DNA from: Lachnospiraceae bacterium
Lineage (GTDB): Bacteria > Bacillota > Clostridia > Lachnospirales > Lachnospiraceae
DNA length: 64,000 bases
Direction: 5' to 3'
Assembly (NCBI GenBank): GCA_029225065.1
Contig: JAQXVT010000073.1
Span: 27,784-91,783 of the forward strand
In this document: positions 34,535 to 43,289 of the stretch, piece by piece
How positions within the stretch are numbered: the first letter of the stretch is position 1
Layout: every line of letters begins with the position of its first letter
Notes under the pieces: generated by a model
Told to the model about the DNA's origin: nothing
Databases searched by the model: none
The model's input: only the letters and a program-made list of their open reading frames with translations
Translations under genes and position numbers: made by a program

Positions 34535-35191
34535 ATGAGAGACGTGTGGTATATTCTGTTCGGATATCTTTCGGGAAGCATTCTGTACGCGCGGATCTTC
34601 GGAGAGCTGATCGCGCACCGGGACATTACAAAACAGACAAAAGATAAAAATCCGGGAACCGCCAATGCATTTATGCAGGGCGGTTTCTGGTGCGGCGTAC
34701 TTACACTGGCAGGAGACCTGTTGAAGGGATTTGTGCCGGTGTATTTTTATTTACTGCATTTAACCGGGCGGCCGGGCATTGCTCTGGCCTTTGTAGTGGC
34801 CGCGCCGGTCGCGGGACATATTTTCCCACTGCTCTATGTATTGCAGCTTTTGCGGCACCGCGCGGCGGAAGCTTTTCAGGGCGGAAAAGGAATCGCGGTT
34901 TCGTTCGGGACGCTGCTCGGCCTTTTTGGCAGATTTGGATTGCGTCCGGCGCTTCTGCTCGCATTTTCCTTTCTCTTTTTCTCCGGAATTGTGCGGGTGA
35001 CGCCGCATTATTACCGGACGCTGTGGACGTATATCAATACTGGAATTTTGATGCATTTTCAGCATTTTCGGATCGATGACAGAAATATCCGCATCGGTTT
35101 TCTTCTGATCACGGCAATGGTAGTCTGCCATCTGTGCCGCAGCACGGAAGAGAAAGAGGCGATGCAGGTGCGAATTCTGTGGCAGCAGTGA
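34535..35191 (+). CDS. plsY: PlsY-like glycerol-3-phosphate acyltransferase
   Basis: A 218-residue membrane protein with five to six helices. PlsY transfers the acyl group from acyl-phosphate to glycerol-3-phosphate, the first step of phospholipid synthesis. The three family motifs are present in divergent form: LSGSILYARIFG (about residues 12-23), KNPGTANAFMQGG in place of the usual GSGNxGATN (about 38-50), and FQGGKGIAVSFGTLLG (about 114-129). The altered second motif leaves open a specialised paralogue. It is followed 12 bp later by a diacylglycerol glycosyltransferase-like gene, so both may act in glycolipid formation. Confidence 0.8.
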   Translation: MRDVWYILFGYLSGSILYARIFGELIAHRDITKQTKDKNPGTANAFMQGGFWCGVLTLAGDLLKGFVPVYFYLLHLTGRPGIALAFVVAAPVAGHIFPLLYVLQLLRHRAAEAFQGGKGIAVSFGTLLGLFGRFGLRPALLLAFSFLFFSGIVRVTPHYYRTLWTYINTGILMHFQHFRIDDRNIRIGFLLITAMVVCHLCRSTEEKEAMQVRILWQQ

Positions 35192-35203
35192 GAGGGGGAA
35201 AAT

Positions 35204-36349
35204 ATGAAAATTCTCGTCATGTCATGCAGTACCGGCGGCGGGCACAACACAGCCGCCAAAGCAATCCTGGAGGAGCTGGAGCGCCGTGGCCATCAGGCGG
35301 TGCTTTTGGATCCGTATGAGCTGGCGCACCGCAATCTTGACCGGAAAGTGGGCGATACATACATTCATCTGGTGCAGCGCGCGCCTTCTTTGTTTGGCGT
35401 GGCCTACCGTCTGGGAGAGGCGTACCGGCGGCTGCCGTGGCGTTCTCCGGTTTACTGGGTCAATGGCCGGATGTGTACGCTCATGCAGGAATATCTTGAG
35501 CGGCATACGTACGACGCGATCATTACGACGCACCTGTTTCCGGGAGAGATTCTGACGTACATGAAAAATCAGGGAATCAAGGTGCCGGAGACCGTTTTTG
35601 TGGCGACGGATTACACGTGCATTCCGTTTACCGAGGAAATCGACTGCGATTATTATGTAATTCCGTCGCAGAGGCTGGAAGCGGATTTTGAGGCGCGTGG
35701 AATTAAAAAGGAACGGCTTGTACCGGCTGGAATTCCGGTGCGTCACGCATTTGGAGAACAAAAGAGCCGGGAAGAACTGCTGGAGGAACTGCAGCTTGCA
35801 CCGGATCGGAGATACCTTCTTTTGTCCGGCGGAAGTATGGGAGCCGGAAGAATCTGCCGCATGGTGGAGTCACTGGAGGTCTATCTTGCCGCACACGCGG
35901 ATACATCGCTGATCGTGATCTGCGGAAGCAATCAGAAGCTGTATGCCAGAATGCAGGAGCGTTTTGGTGAGCATGCTCAGATCCTGCTGCTGCAGACAAC
36001 AGATCGGATGGCAGAATACATGAAGGTCTGCGATGTGTTTTTATCGAAGCCGGGCGGCCTTTCCTCCACGGAGGCGGCAGCTGCGCAGGTGCCGCTGATT
36101 CATATTTCACCGATTCCGGGCTGTGAGACGAAAAACATGCGGTATTTTTCGAGCATCGGGATGAGCGAGGCGGTCGGAAATTCCAGCAGGGCGCTGCTTC
36201 CGGCACTGGAAGAGCTGGAGAACGCCACAAAGGCGGAAGAGATGAAGGAAAAGCAGAAAGAGTACGTCAACCCGTTTGCGGCCGCGCAGATCTGTGATCT
36301 GGTGGAACGGACGGCGGGAAGACAGAGAAAAACGGCCCAGGAAGAATGA
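35204..36349 (+). CDS. UgtP/MGDG-synthase-like glycosyltransferase
   Basis: A 381-residue GT28-type enzyme. The N-terminal MGDG-synthase domain begins KILVMSCSTGGGHNTAAKAI (glycine-rich acceptor loop) with DPYELAHRN and ITTHLFPGEILTYMKN; the C-terminal sugar-nucleotide domain has LLLSGGSMGAGRI (about 205-217) and the donor-binding FLSKPGGLSSTEAAAAQVPL (about 283-302). Family members add glucose or galactose to diacylglycerol, giving membrane glycolipids and lipoteichoic-acid anchors. GAGAGGGGG precedes ATG. The sugar and acceptor are not determined by the sequence. It is the second gene of the operon started at 34535. Confidence 0.88.
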   Translation: MKILVMSCSTGGGHNTAAKAILEELERRGHQAVLLDPYELAHRNLDRKVGDTYIHLVQRAPSLFGVAYRLGEAYRRLPWRSPVYWVNGRMCTLMQEYLERHTYDAIITTHLFPGEILTYMKNQGIKVPETVFVATDYTCIPFTEEIDCDYYVIPSQRLEADFEARGIKKERLVPAGIPVRHAFGEQKSREELLEELQLAPDRRYLLLSGGSMGAGRICRMVESLEVYLAAHADTSLIVICGSNQKLYARMQERFGEHAQILLLQTTDRMAEYMKVCDVFLSKPGGLSSTEAAAAQVPLIHISPIPGCETKNMRYFSSIGMSEAVGNSSRALLPALEELENATKAEEMKEKQKEYVNPFAAAQICDLVERTAGRQRKTAQEE

Positions 36350-36391
36350 GAAGAGGATACACATTTCGAAAAAGAAAGAAGGGAACACACT

Positions 36392-38143
36392 TTGCTGACA
36401 GAACAAAATACAACGGATAATACAACTGCTGCGCACAGCGCGAGTGCTAGATACGAGGAAATAAGTCTTCTTCATCCATCCGGCATCGGTCCGAAGTATC
36501 AGATACTTCCGGAGGAGACGGCGCACGATCTCTCGCTGGAACAGATCTGTGCGGAGTTGACGAAAATGGAGCCGGAACGCAATCTGATCCGGCGCACAAT
36601 GATGCGGATTTCCGGTGATCCTCAGGTCATAAAGTACCGCTGCGATATTTTTGAGGATATTTTGCGATATCCGGCGCTGCGCGAAGAACTGCACGCGCTG
36701 CTGGACCGCGTGGATTTTTTGAGAACCTACGGAAGCTTCACGAAGGAGTCCGACGCATCGGGAATTTGGGAACTGATTCACCGGCTCGACGAGATGAAAG
36801 AGTACATCGAGTGTGTGGAGGGGATCTACCGCTGTCTGAATGAGAAGGAGATTCATTCGGAGGGCCTGCTGGCGCTGAAGGAATACGTGAAAACACTGTA
36901 TGAGGATAATGGATTTGAGGCGCTGAAGCAGGATATCGCGCAGCTGAAGGTGGGCGCGTCGGAAATCAAAAGTGTCACGCTCGGCGTCAATCTGAACGAC
37001 CGTTTTGAGCCGAACGGAATCGGTATCGTATCGATCAACAGCCGTTATTTTACGAAGTCGGGCATTCTGGCGAATTTCTGTGATTTTCTGAACCGGCAGG
37101 ACGAGCTTTCACCGGATACGACATGGAAAAAGAAGTATACATTTCGCACAGGAACGAGCGAAGCGGGCTCTCCGGCACTGGAGCAGGCGGCGGATACGAT
37201 GATGCGCGGACGGGCGGCAATGGCTGGAATTGTGGCACCGCCGCCGGACAGCCGCAGCGATGATGTCATGCATTCGCTGGACCGGGCAGCCACGGCAATG
37301 CTCTCCGCGACCGTGCGAAAGCTGAAACAGATTCTTTCCCGCCATGTGTCCGTCAGCACGCAGGTAATTGCCGCGCGCATTCCGGAGCTGGTTTACTACA
37401 TCCGCTGGGCGGAATATGTGGAAAAACTGCGCAGTGCCGGGTATACCCTGTGCAAGCCGGAGGTCCAGACGACCGAAAAACGGATGATGAAGGCAGAAGG
37501 GCTGTACAATCTGAAGCTGACGAAGCATGCGCCGTCGGAAATCGTCGCAAACAATCTTGTGTTTGACCGGGAGCACCGGATTTATATTCTGACTGGAGCC
37601 AACCGCGGCGGCAAGACGACGATCACACAGGCGGTCGGCATTGCATTTTTACTGGCACAGGGTGGCATTTATGTGCCTGCCGAGTCTTTTGTATTCAGTC
37701 CGGCCAGCAATATTTTCACTCATTTTCCAGCAGATGAAAATAAGACGATGGACCTTGGACGCCTCGGGGAGGAGTCAAAACGTTTTCGGGATATTTTTCT
37801 TGCGGCGGATCAGGCGGCACTGTTTTTGCTCAATGAATCCTTTTCTACGACTTCGTTTGAGGAAGGCTTTTTCATTGCCTACGATGCGGTGCGGGCACTG
37901 CGCGATCTCGGTGCACGGACGATCTACAACACGCATATGCACAAGCTGGCCAGAAAACTGGACGAACTGAATGCGGAGGGTGACGGAGACAGCCTGGCTG
38001 CGAGCCTGGTGGCGGAGACCGAGGACGGACAGCGCTCCTATCGGGTGCGGGTGGCGGTGCCGCATGGACTTTCATATGCGCGGGATATCGCGGAAAAGTA
38101 CGGCGTGACGTATGAGCAGCTCAGCACAGGAAGAAAAAAATAA
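36392..38143 (+). CDS. MutS-family ATPase lacking the mismatch-recognition domain
   Basis: A 583-residue protein consisting of a helical lever/core region (about 60-390) and a C-terminal MutS-type ABC ATPase (about 400-575). Walker A is TGANRGGKTTITQ, the MutS form TGPNxxGKST with small changes. The Walker B segment reads ALFLLNESFSTTSFEEG, where MutS has DEhGRGTSxxDG: the Asp is Asn, while the catalytic Glu and the signature area remain. There is no N-terminal mismatch-binding domain, as in MutS-like orphans of Clostridia whose role is not settled. TTG 36392 with AAGGGA upstream is the likely start. It is in the plsY/glycosyltransferase operon. Confidence 0.83.
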   Translation: MLTEQNTTDNTTAAHSASARYEEISLLHPSGIGPKYQILPEETAHDLSLEQICAELTKMEPERNLIRRTMMRISGDPQVIKYRCDIFEDILRYPALREELHALLDRVDFLRTYGSFTKESDASGIWELIHRLDEMKEYIECVEGIYRCLNEKEIHSEGLLALKEYVKTLYEDNGFEALKQDIAQLKVGASEIKSVTLGVNLNDRFEPNGIGIVSINSRYFTKSGILANFCDFLNRQDELSPDTTWKKKYTFRTGTSEAGSPALEQAADTMMRGRAAMAGIVAPPPDSRSDDVMHSLDRAATAMLSATVRKLKQILSRHVSVSTQVIAARIPELVYYIRWAEYVEKLRSAGYTLCKPEVQTTEKRMMKAEGLYNLKLTKHAPSEIVANNLVFDREHRIYILTGANRGGKTTITQAVGIAFLLAQGGIYVPAESFVFSPASNIFTHFPADENKTMDLGRLGEESKRFRDIFLAADQAALFLLNESFSTTSFEEGFFIAYDAVRALRDLGARTIYNTHMHKLARKLDELNAEGDGDSLAASLVAETEDGQRSYRVRVAVPHGLSYARDIAEKYGVTYEQLSTGRKK

Positions 38144-38253
38144 AATACCAGAGCATTATTGAATTACGCTTCAGAAAACACAGACTTCAGGAAAAAGCAG
38201 ACAGGAATATCCGCCTTGCCTCATGCAGGATATGCGATATCTGCATATTCTGC

Positions 38254-38324
38254 TTGCGGTTACGGCGAAAACCATTATAATAGAAAGTGATTGAAAAAGT
38301 GTTGCTGCTGCGAGCTCGCAGCAG
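38254..38324 (+). promoter_or_regulatory. galK promoter with perfect palindromic operator-like site
   Basis: TTGCGG (38254-38259), a 16-bp spacer and TATAAT (38276-38281) form a good promoter. Just after the start point lies the perfect 20-bp palindrome CTGCTGCGAGCTCGCAGCAG (38305-38324), inside the leader. It may be a repressor operator (a GalR/LacI-type regulator would fit) or an mRNA hairpin. It has no T run, so it is not a terminator. Confidence 0.6.
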
Positions 38325-38357
38325 TAATGAAAATAAAACCGAGAAGGAGAGGCGACT

Positions 38358-39605
38358 ATGAAAATACCGGAGATTACCGTATTAAAAGCGCTGTATGGGG
38401 ATGCAGCAGAAGAGGGGAAGGCACGTTACGAATCACTGGCAAAGCACTATCAGGAGCTTTACCATGACGATAAAATGGAATTCTTTTCTTCACCGGGACG
38501 TACTGAGATCGTCGGCAACCACACCGACCACAACGGCGGAAAAATTCTTGCGGCGAGCATCGATCTTGATACAATCGGAGCGGCATATCCGAACGGCACG
38601 GACACAATTGTGATTGTCAGCGAGGGCTACGACAAAAAAGTAATTGTCAACACAGCAGCTTTAGAGAAAGCACCGAAAAACTGCGGTACTGTCTCACTCG
38701 TGGCAGGTATGGCGGAAGCGGCAAAGAAAAAGGGCTTCCAGGTAAGCGGATTTAACGCATATCTTTCAACGAAGGTAATCAGCGCGGCAGGCATCAGTTC
38801 CTCCGCTTCCTTTGAGATGCTGATCTGCTCGATGATGAATTATTTCTTCAATGACGGAAAAATGACCTGCGCAGACTATGCGAAGATCGGTCAGTACGCA
38901 GAAAATCATTTCTGGGACAAGGCATCCGGACTGATGGATCAGATGGCATGTGCAGTCGGCGGACCGATCCAGCTGGATTTCTCCGACGACGTAAAATACG
39001 AGAAGGTAGACTTTGATTTCGCACGTTTCGGATACGACCTTGTAATTGTCAACACCGGAAAGGGCCATGCAGACCTCAGCCGCGTATACAGTGAGATTCC
39101 GGAGGAGATGAAGGCAGTTGCAAAAGCGCTTGGCGGAAAATGGCTGGCAGAGTGTAGCTATGAGCAGCTGCTGGAGCATTACGCAGAAGTACAGAAGGCA
39201 GTTGGAAACGACCGCGCGATCCTGCGTGCCATCCATTATTTTGAGGAAAATGCGAGAGTGGAAGCAGCAGCGCAGGCAGTACAGGCAAACGACGGAAAGA
39301 AACTGCTGCAGATTCTTGATGAGTCCGGCCGCTCTTCCTTTGAGTTCCTGCAGAACTGCTACCCGATCGGAGACTACAAAGAGCAGCAGATTCCGCTTGC
39401 ACTTGCACTGACGAGTCATTATCTGAAGAAGATTGGTGACGGCTGCTGCAGAGTACATGGTGGCGGCTTCGCAGGCGTGATCATGAGCATTATTCCGAAG
39501 GCGCACACAAAAGAGTATGTGGAGTATATCGCACGTTTTGTCGGAACATCAAACGTATATCCGATGCAGATCCGTGCGGCAGGCGCGATCCATGTAGAGG
39601 CGTAG
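38358..39605 (+). CDS. galK: Galactokinase
   Basis: A 415-residue GHMP kinase phosphorylating galactose at C1, the first step of the Leloir pathway. The galactokinase signature is SPGRTEIVGNHTDHNGG (about residues 45-61), the ATP loop is VISAAGISSSASFEML (about 139-154), and the catalytic base region is ASGLMDQMACAVGG (about 194-207). GGAGAGGCGACT precedes ATG. The other Leloir genes (galT, galE) are not in the window, but an alpha-galactosidase and a GH2 enzyme lie within 21 kb. Confidence 0.96.
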   Translation: MKIPEITVLKALYGDAAEEGKARYESLAKHYQELYHDDKMEFFSSPGRTEIVGNHTDHNGGKILAASIDLDTIGAAYPNGTDTIVIVSEGYDKKVIVNTAALEKAPKNCGTVSLVAGMAEAAKKKGFQVSGFNAYLSTKVISAAGISSSASFEMLICSMMNYFFNDGKMTCADYAKIGQYAENHFWDKASGLMDQMACAVGGPIQLDFSDDVKYEKVDFDFARFGYDLVIVNTGKGHADLSRVYSEIPEEMKAVAKALGGKWLAECSYEQLLEHYAEVQKAVGNDRAILRAIHYFEENARVEAAAQAVQANDGKKLLQILDESGRSSFEFLQNCYPIGDYKEQQIPLALALTSHYLKKIGDGCCRVHGGGFAGVIMSIIPKAHTKEYVEYIARFVGTSNVYPMQIRAAGAIHVEA

Positions 39606-39672
39606 TCTTCAAAATATGTCTGAAGCAATAGAAGCTTGGAAAGAAGATTGGATGGCATACCGATAGAAAATG

Positions 39673-39716
39673 AATACCTTCCGTTTGCTGCTTTGGCAGC
39701 AGGCGGAAGGTATTTT
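39673..39716 (+). terminator. Terminator or attenuator between galK and the FGGY kinase
   Basis: AATACCTTCCG pairs with CGGAAGGTATT, with an inner GCTGC / GCAGC stem, followed by TTTT. It lies 25 bp before the next start codon, so it may reduce rather than block readthrough. Confidence 0.7.
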
Positions 39717-39740
39717 AACAAGATGACAGAAAGGGGAAAT

Positions 39741-41249
39741 ATGAGAGCAGCAGGATTTGACATTGGAACAACGACGGTCTGCGGCATCCTGATCGACCTG
39801 GAAAGCGGCAGGACCGTAAAAACACAGACGAGAAAAAATGATTCCTGGATAAAAGGAGAACCCTATGAGAGACTGCAGGATCCGGCGCGGATCTGGCAGC
39901 TGGTGCAGGCAATTTATCAGGACTTTCTTGCAGAGGGCGAGATTGCGGCGATCGGCCTGACCGGACAGATGCACGGCATGGTGTATGTGGATACGGACGG
40001 AAACGCGGTCAGTCCGCTGTATACGTGGGAGGATGAGCGTGGAAACCGGCCTGTCACAGATGCGGATAAAGCAAAAGGGACAGATTCCGGCAGGAATACG
40101 GTGGATCAGGCGCCTGAAGCCGCGATGAGCCGCGATATTGCAGCAGCAGAAGCGAAGACAGAAAAATTCAATTCTCAGACGTATGCACAGCAGCTTTCGG
40201 CCCTGACAGGTTATCCGATGGCGACCGGTTTTGGCCTGACGACTCATTACTATAACCTGAAAAATAATCTAATTCCGGAGCAGGCAGCGACATTCTGTAC
40301 GATTCATGATTACATCGCGATGAAGCTGACGGGGCGTAAGAAGCCGCTGATGACGGCGAGCGACGTAGCAAGCTTTGGCTGTTTTGATGTGGAGTCGATG
40401 CATTTCGATGCGGCGGCATTGAAACGGGCCGGAATCGATGCATCAGTCCTTCCGGAATGTACAGAGGATTTTGCACTGGTCGGGACTACGGTGGATGAAA
40501 TACCGGTGGCGGCCGCGGTTGGAGACAATCAGGCAAGCGTGATCGGGGCACTGCGCAGCATGGAAAAAAGCCTTCTGATTAATATCGGAACGAGCAGTCA
40601 GGTTTCGATGTGTCTGTCACTTCCGGAAGCAAAAATGCGAAAAGAACTGCAGAGAAAGCTGCAGCTGGCAGGAATCGAGCTTCGCCCGGTGTGCGGTGAT
40701 CTGTTTTTGATGGTCGGAGCCGGTTTGTGCGGGGGAAGAGCTTATGCACTTCTGGAGCAGTTTTTTGCGAGAACGGTAGAACTGATGACTGGCAAAGCAC
40801 CGGAAAACCAGCTTTATGAGCAGATGAATGCGCTTCTGAAAAATCGGGGACTGGAAGACGGTGATCTGAAGATCAATACGCGGTTCTGCGGCACGCGGAT
40901 GAATCCGGAGCGAAGAGGCGGAATCAGCGGACTTGGCGAGGAGAATTTTACGCCGGAAGAATTTACATTTGGCGTGCTGCATGGAATGGCAGAAGAGCTG
41001 GATACGTTTTATCAGGAAATGCGAAAGGATGGAGCAGGCGCACCGGAGTATCTGATCGGCAGCGGAAACGCCATCCGCAGCAATCCGTATCTGCAGAAAA
41101 TATTTGAAAAACTGTTTGGTATGGAACTTCAGATTCCGTGCCACCGCGAGGAGGCGGCCTATGGAGCTGCAATGGCTGCGATGACGGCGGCTGGATGCGT
41201 GGACTCGCTGGAGCAGGCACAGAGGCTGATTGCCTATGAACAGCGCTGA
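39741..41249 (+). CDS. FGGY-family carbohydrate kinase (sedoheptulokinase-like)
   Basis: A 502-residue sugar kinase. ATG 39741 (RAAGFDIGTTTVCGILIDLE) follows AGAAAGGGG; an earlier in-frame start would run through the terminator hairpin. Features: N-terminal phosphate loop DIGTTT, GLTGQMHGMVYVD (about 75-87), PLYTWEDERGNRP, a second domain with LLINIGTSSQVSMCLSL (about 277-293) and YLIGSGNAIRSNPYLQKI (about 436-453). The GQMHGM and TWEDERG segments favour sedoheptulokinase over xylulokinase, but the substrate is inferred. An insertion rich in Ala, Glu and Thr (about 112-145) enlarges the first domain. Confidence 0.85.
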   Translation: MRAAGFDIGTTTVCGILIDLESGRTVKTQTRKNDSWIKGEPYERLQDPARIWQLVQAIYQDFLAEGEIAAIGLTGQMHGMVYVDTDGNAVSPLYTWEDERGNRPVTDADKAKGTDSGRNTVDQAPEAAMSRDIAAAEAKTEKFNSQTYAQQLSALTGYPMATGFGLTTHYYNLKNNLIPEQAATFCTIHDYIAMKLTGRKKPLMTASDVASFGCFDVESMHFDAAALKRAGIDASVLPECTEDFALVGTTVDEIPVAAAVGDNQASVIGALRSMEKSLLINIGTSSQVSMCLSLPEAKMRKELQRKLQLAGIELRPVCGDLFLMVGAGLCGGRAYALLEQFFARTVELMTGKAPENQLYEQMNALLKNRGLEDGDLKINTRFCGTRMNPERRGGISGLGEENFTPEEFTFGVLHGMAEELDTFYQEMRKDGAGAPEYLIGSGNAIRSNPYLQKIFEKLFGMELQIPCHREEAAYGAAMAAMTAAGCVDSLEQAQRLIAYEQR

Positions 41250-41280
41250 AAACAAATACCTCCCAATCTGAACCGCTTCT

Positions 41281-41418
41281 TTGCCTGACTCGAATCAAAG
41301 CGGATATTCGCAATCCGCTTTGCTGCTTGCAGGATCATAAGGGATGCTCCCGCAAGCGGGTCCTTCCTTATGATATTTCATAACCGAATAGCTATTTTGC
41401 AGCTATTCGGTTAAAAAA
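41281..41418 (-). repeat. Dispersed repeat family 1, long copy A
   Basis: Three consecutive hairpins on about 138 bp: AAGCGGAT / ATCCGCTT (41298-41320), ATCATAAGG...CCTTATGAT (41334-41374, with inner CCCGCAAGCGGG), and AACCGAATAGCT / AGCTATTCGGTT (41382-41412) followed by AAAAAA. A near-identical copy lies at 55268-55392. Written on the minus strand it begins TTTTTTAACCGAAT like the short copies. Confidence 0.85.
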
Positions 41419-41461
41419 CTGGAAAAATTTTGAAAAAAGAGAACAAAATTTTCATAGTATA

Positions 41462-41470
41462 TGCTATACT
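41462..41470 (+). promoter_or_regulatory. Extended -10 promoter of the Ig-like protein gene
   Basis: TGCTATACT is an extended -10 element; no convincing -35 is seen at the matching distance. An alternative TTGAAA...TAGTAT pair with a 19-bp spacer (41430-41460) overlaps it. Confidence 0.4.
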
Positions 41471-41551
41471 GACAGTGTTAAAAAAAATCGTTCAAAAACG
41501 GGCGGGGATACGTCTGAATGCGAACGGCAGCAGGCAGAAGGAGGAATTACG

Positions 41552-42880
41552 ATGGAGAGAAAAGTGAAACATGTGCTCTGGCTGTTGGCAATTATGCTGA
41601 TGCTTCCATTTGGCGCAGTCAAGGCAAGTGCAGCAACTCCGCAGATGGCGGTGATGATTGACAAGGGCGAGCATATCTCACTTGCGATGTGCGTGGGAAC
41701 CACCACAGCAGTGAGAGCAAAATGGACGTCGACGAATGCTTCTATAGCGAGCGTGACAAATTATGGGCTTGTGACGGGAAAACGCTACGGACAAACGACG
41801 GTAAAAGCAGTGTATGCCGGCAAGACAAGAACAATCAAAGTCATTGTCGCACCGAAGCTGAAATCTGTGAAAGTTGCCCCGACCTCCATTACGCTGTATA
41901 CCGGCGGAACGTATCAGCTGAAAGGCACACGGTATCCATCAGCGGCGAAGGATCCGTTCTGGTGGACGAGTAATAATTCGACCATCGCAACGGTCAGCGT
42001 GTCGGGCGGAAAGGTAACGGCGAAGAAGCCTGGAGTTGCCTATATCACGCTTCACGCAGGAAGTAAGATCGCAAGATGCAAGGTCACAGTGAAGAGCAGA
42101 CCGCGTTATACGCTGTCCGGTATGGTGACAGACGCAGCGGACGGAGATACTATTTCTGGTGTAAGCCTTACACTTCGGTCCGGCTATAACAACCGCAGCG
42201 GAGCCGTCTATGCATCGGCGCGGAGCAGTTCAGACGGAAAATTTACGATGCGCGTTGCAGCAGGAAAGTATACGCTGCAGGCAAGCAAATCCGGTTATAC
42301 GACTGCATATATCAACGTTTCCTGTTCCTCAAATACGTACACTGAAGTATCAATCACGAAGAAACTGCAGAGTACACAGTATCGCGCGGTTCTCTCATGG
42401 GGATACCTGCCGTATGATCTGGATGCACATCTGACGGGACCGCTTGGATCTGGAAGCCGTTTCCATATTTACTGGTACAATAAAAATGCCTACAATAGCG
42501 GAGCACTGGTAGCAAATCTGGATATAGATGACCGATACAGCTACGGTCCGGAGACCGTTACAATCAACCTGAAAAACACGGTAAGCGGCACCTATCGGTA
42601 TTATGTGCATGATTACACCAATCGATACTCGAACGATTCGACGGCACTGTCATATTCAAGTGCCCGCGTGGCGCTGTACCGCGGAAATACACAGATTGCA
42701 GTGTACTATGTACCGACCGGACGTTACGGCACCTGCTGGCATGTATTTGATATTGTGAACGGAACGGTTAAGAAGGTCAACACGATCTACAACGAGACGT
42801 ATCCGTCTGATGTTGGATCGTCGAGTACTTCTGCATCGCGTGGAAGCCATGCTGCGAGCACAAAAGCAGATGTAAAATGA
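41552..42880 (+). CDS. Secreted Ig-like (BIG2) and carboxypeptidase-regulatory-domain protein
   Basis: A 442-residue exported protein. The signal peptide (VLWLLAIMLMLPFGAVKASA) ends near residue 28. Two bacterial Ig-like modules follow (about 38-98 with WTSTNASIASVTNYGLVTG, and about 102-182 with WWTSNNSTIATVSVSGGKVT), then a carboxypeptidase-regulatory-like beta domain (about 188-273, SDGKFTMRVAAGKYTLQASK) and a C-terminal beta domain beginning LSWGYLPYDLDAHLTGP, which resembles YfaP-type domains. There is no sortase signal, membrane anchor or cell-wall-binding repeat, so it may be released. The role is unknown; ligand or polysaccharide binding is a guess from the folds. Confidence 0.83.
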   Translation: MERKVKHVLWLLAIMLMLPFGAVKASAATPQMAVMIDKGEHISLAMCVGTTTAVRAKWTSTNASIASVTNYGLVTGKRYGQTTVKAVYAGKTRTIKVIVAPKLKSVKVAPTSITLYTGGTYQLKGTRYPSAAKDPFWWTSNNSTIATVSVSGGKVTAKKPGVAYITLHAGSKIARCKVTVKSRPRYTLSGMVTDAADGDTISGVSLTLRSGYNNRSGAVYASARSSSDGKFTMRVAAGKYTLQASKSGYTTAYINVSCSSNTYTEVSITKKLQSTQYRAVLSWGYLPYDLDAHLTGPLGSGSRFHIYWYNKNAYNSGALVANLDIDDRYSYGPETVTINLKNTVSGTYRYYVHDYTNRYSNDSTALSYSSARVALYRGNTQIAVYYVPTGRYGTCWHVFDIVNGTVKKVNTIYNETYPSDVGSSSTSASRGSHAASTKADVK

Positions 42881-42884
42881 CGTA

Positions 42885-42936
42885 CTGTTCAAAGCCAGGT
42901 GAAATGCGCAGCATTTTGGAGGTGGGCTCTGAACAG
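42885..42936. repeat. Palindromic repeat family 2, copy 2 (52 bp)
   Basis: CTGTTCAAAGCC at 42885 and GGGCTCTGAACAG ending at 42936, with inner AAATGCGCAGCATTTT. The ends and centre match copy 1 at 11374-11472, which carries additional internal sequence. Confidence 0.7.
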
Positions 42937-42956
42937 AAAAAATGCTTAATCAGTCC

Positions 42957-43269
42957 TTGACAAACCCCGGCACCTCCGCTAAGATAGCAGGTATGAGAAA
43001 AGTGATGAGAAAGAGGAGTACGCCCCAGGCACCATCAGAGAGGATGATTCACCGGCTGAAAGGTCATCCAGGAGAGCAGGAGCAGAAGGTAGCTTTCGAA
43101 CTGGATTGCTGAAGCGAAGAGAAGGTGCATCCAAGCGATGCGAGAGAGTGTGTAGGCAGTTCCGGGACTTCCCGTTACAGAAGCAAGAGATGTGAAGCAG
43201 TAGCTTTGCAAGAAAAGGTGGTACCGCGAGACATTCGCCCTTTGCACATTCGTGCAGAGGGCGTTTTTT
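42957..43269 (+). promoter_or_regulatory. T-box leader (tRNA-Val) of valS with promoter and terminator
   Basis: Consensus promoter TTGACA (42957-42962), 17-bp spacer, TAAGAT (42980-42985). The specifier codon GTA (43089-43091) lies in GAAG-GTA-GCTTTCGAA. The T-box sequence AGGTGGTACCGCG is at 43216-43228. The terminator stem CGCCCTTTGCAC / GTGCAGAGGGCG with TTTTTT is at 43236-43269. Readthrough depends on uncharged tRNA-Val. Confidence 0.93.
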
Positions 43270-43289
43270 ACGCGTTGGCAATGAGCAGT

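Noticed and set aside
41382..41418. Hairpin plus A run read as a riboswitch or terminator of the Ig-like gene
   Set aside because: The same three-hairpin unit recurs in the dlt operon in front of an unrelated gene, which fits a mobile repeat better than a gene-specific switch.
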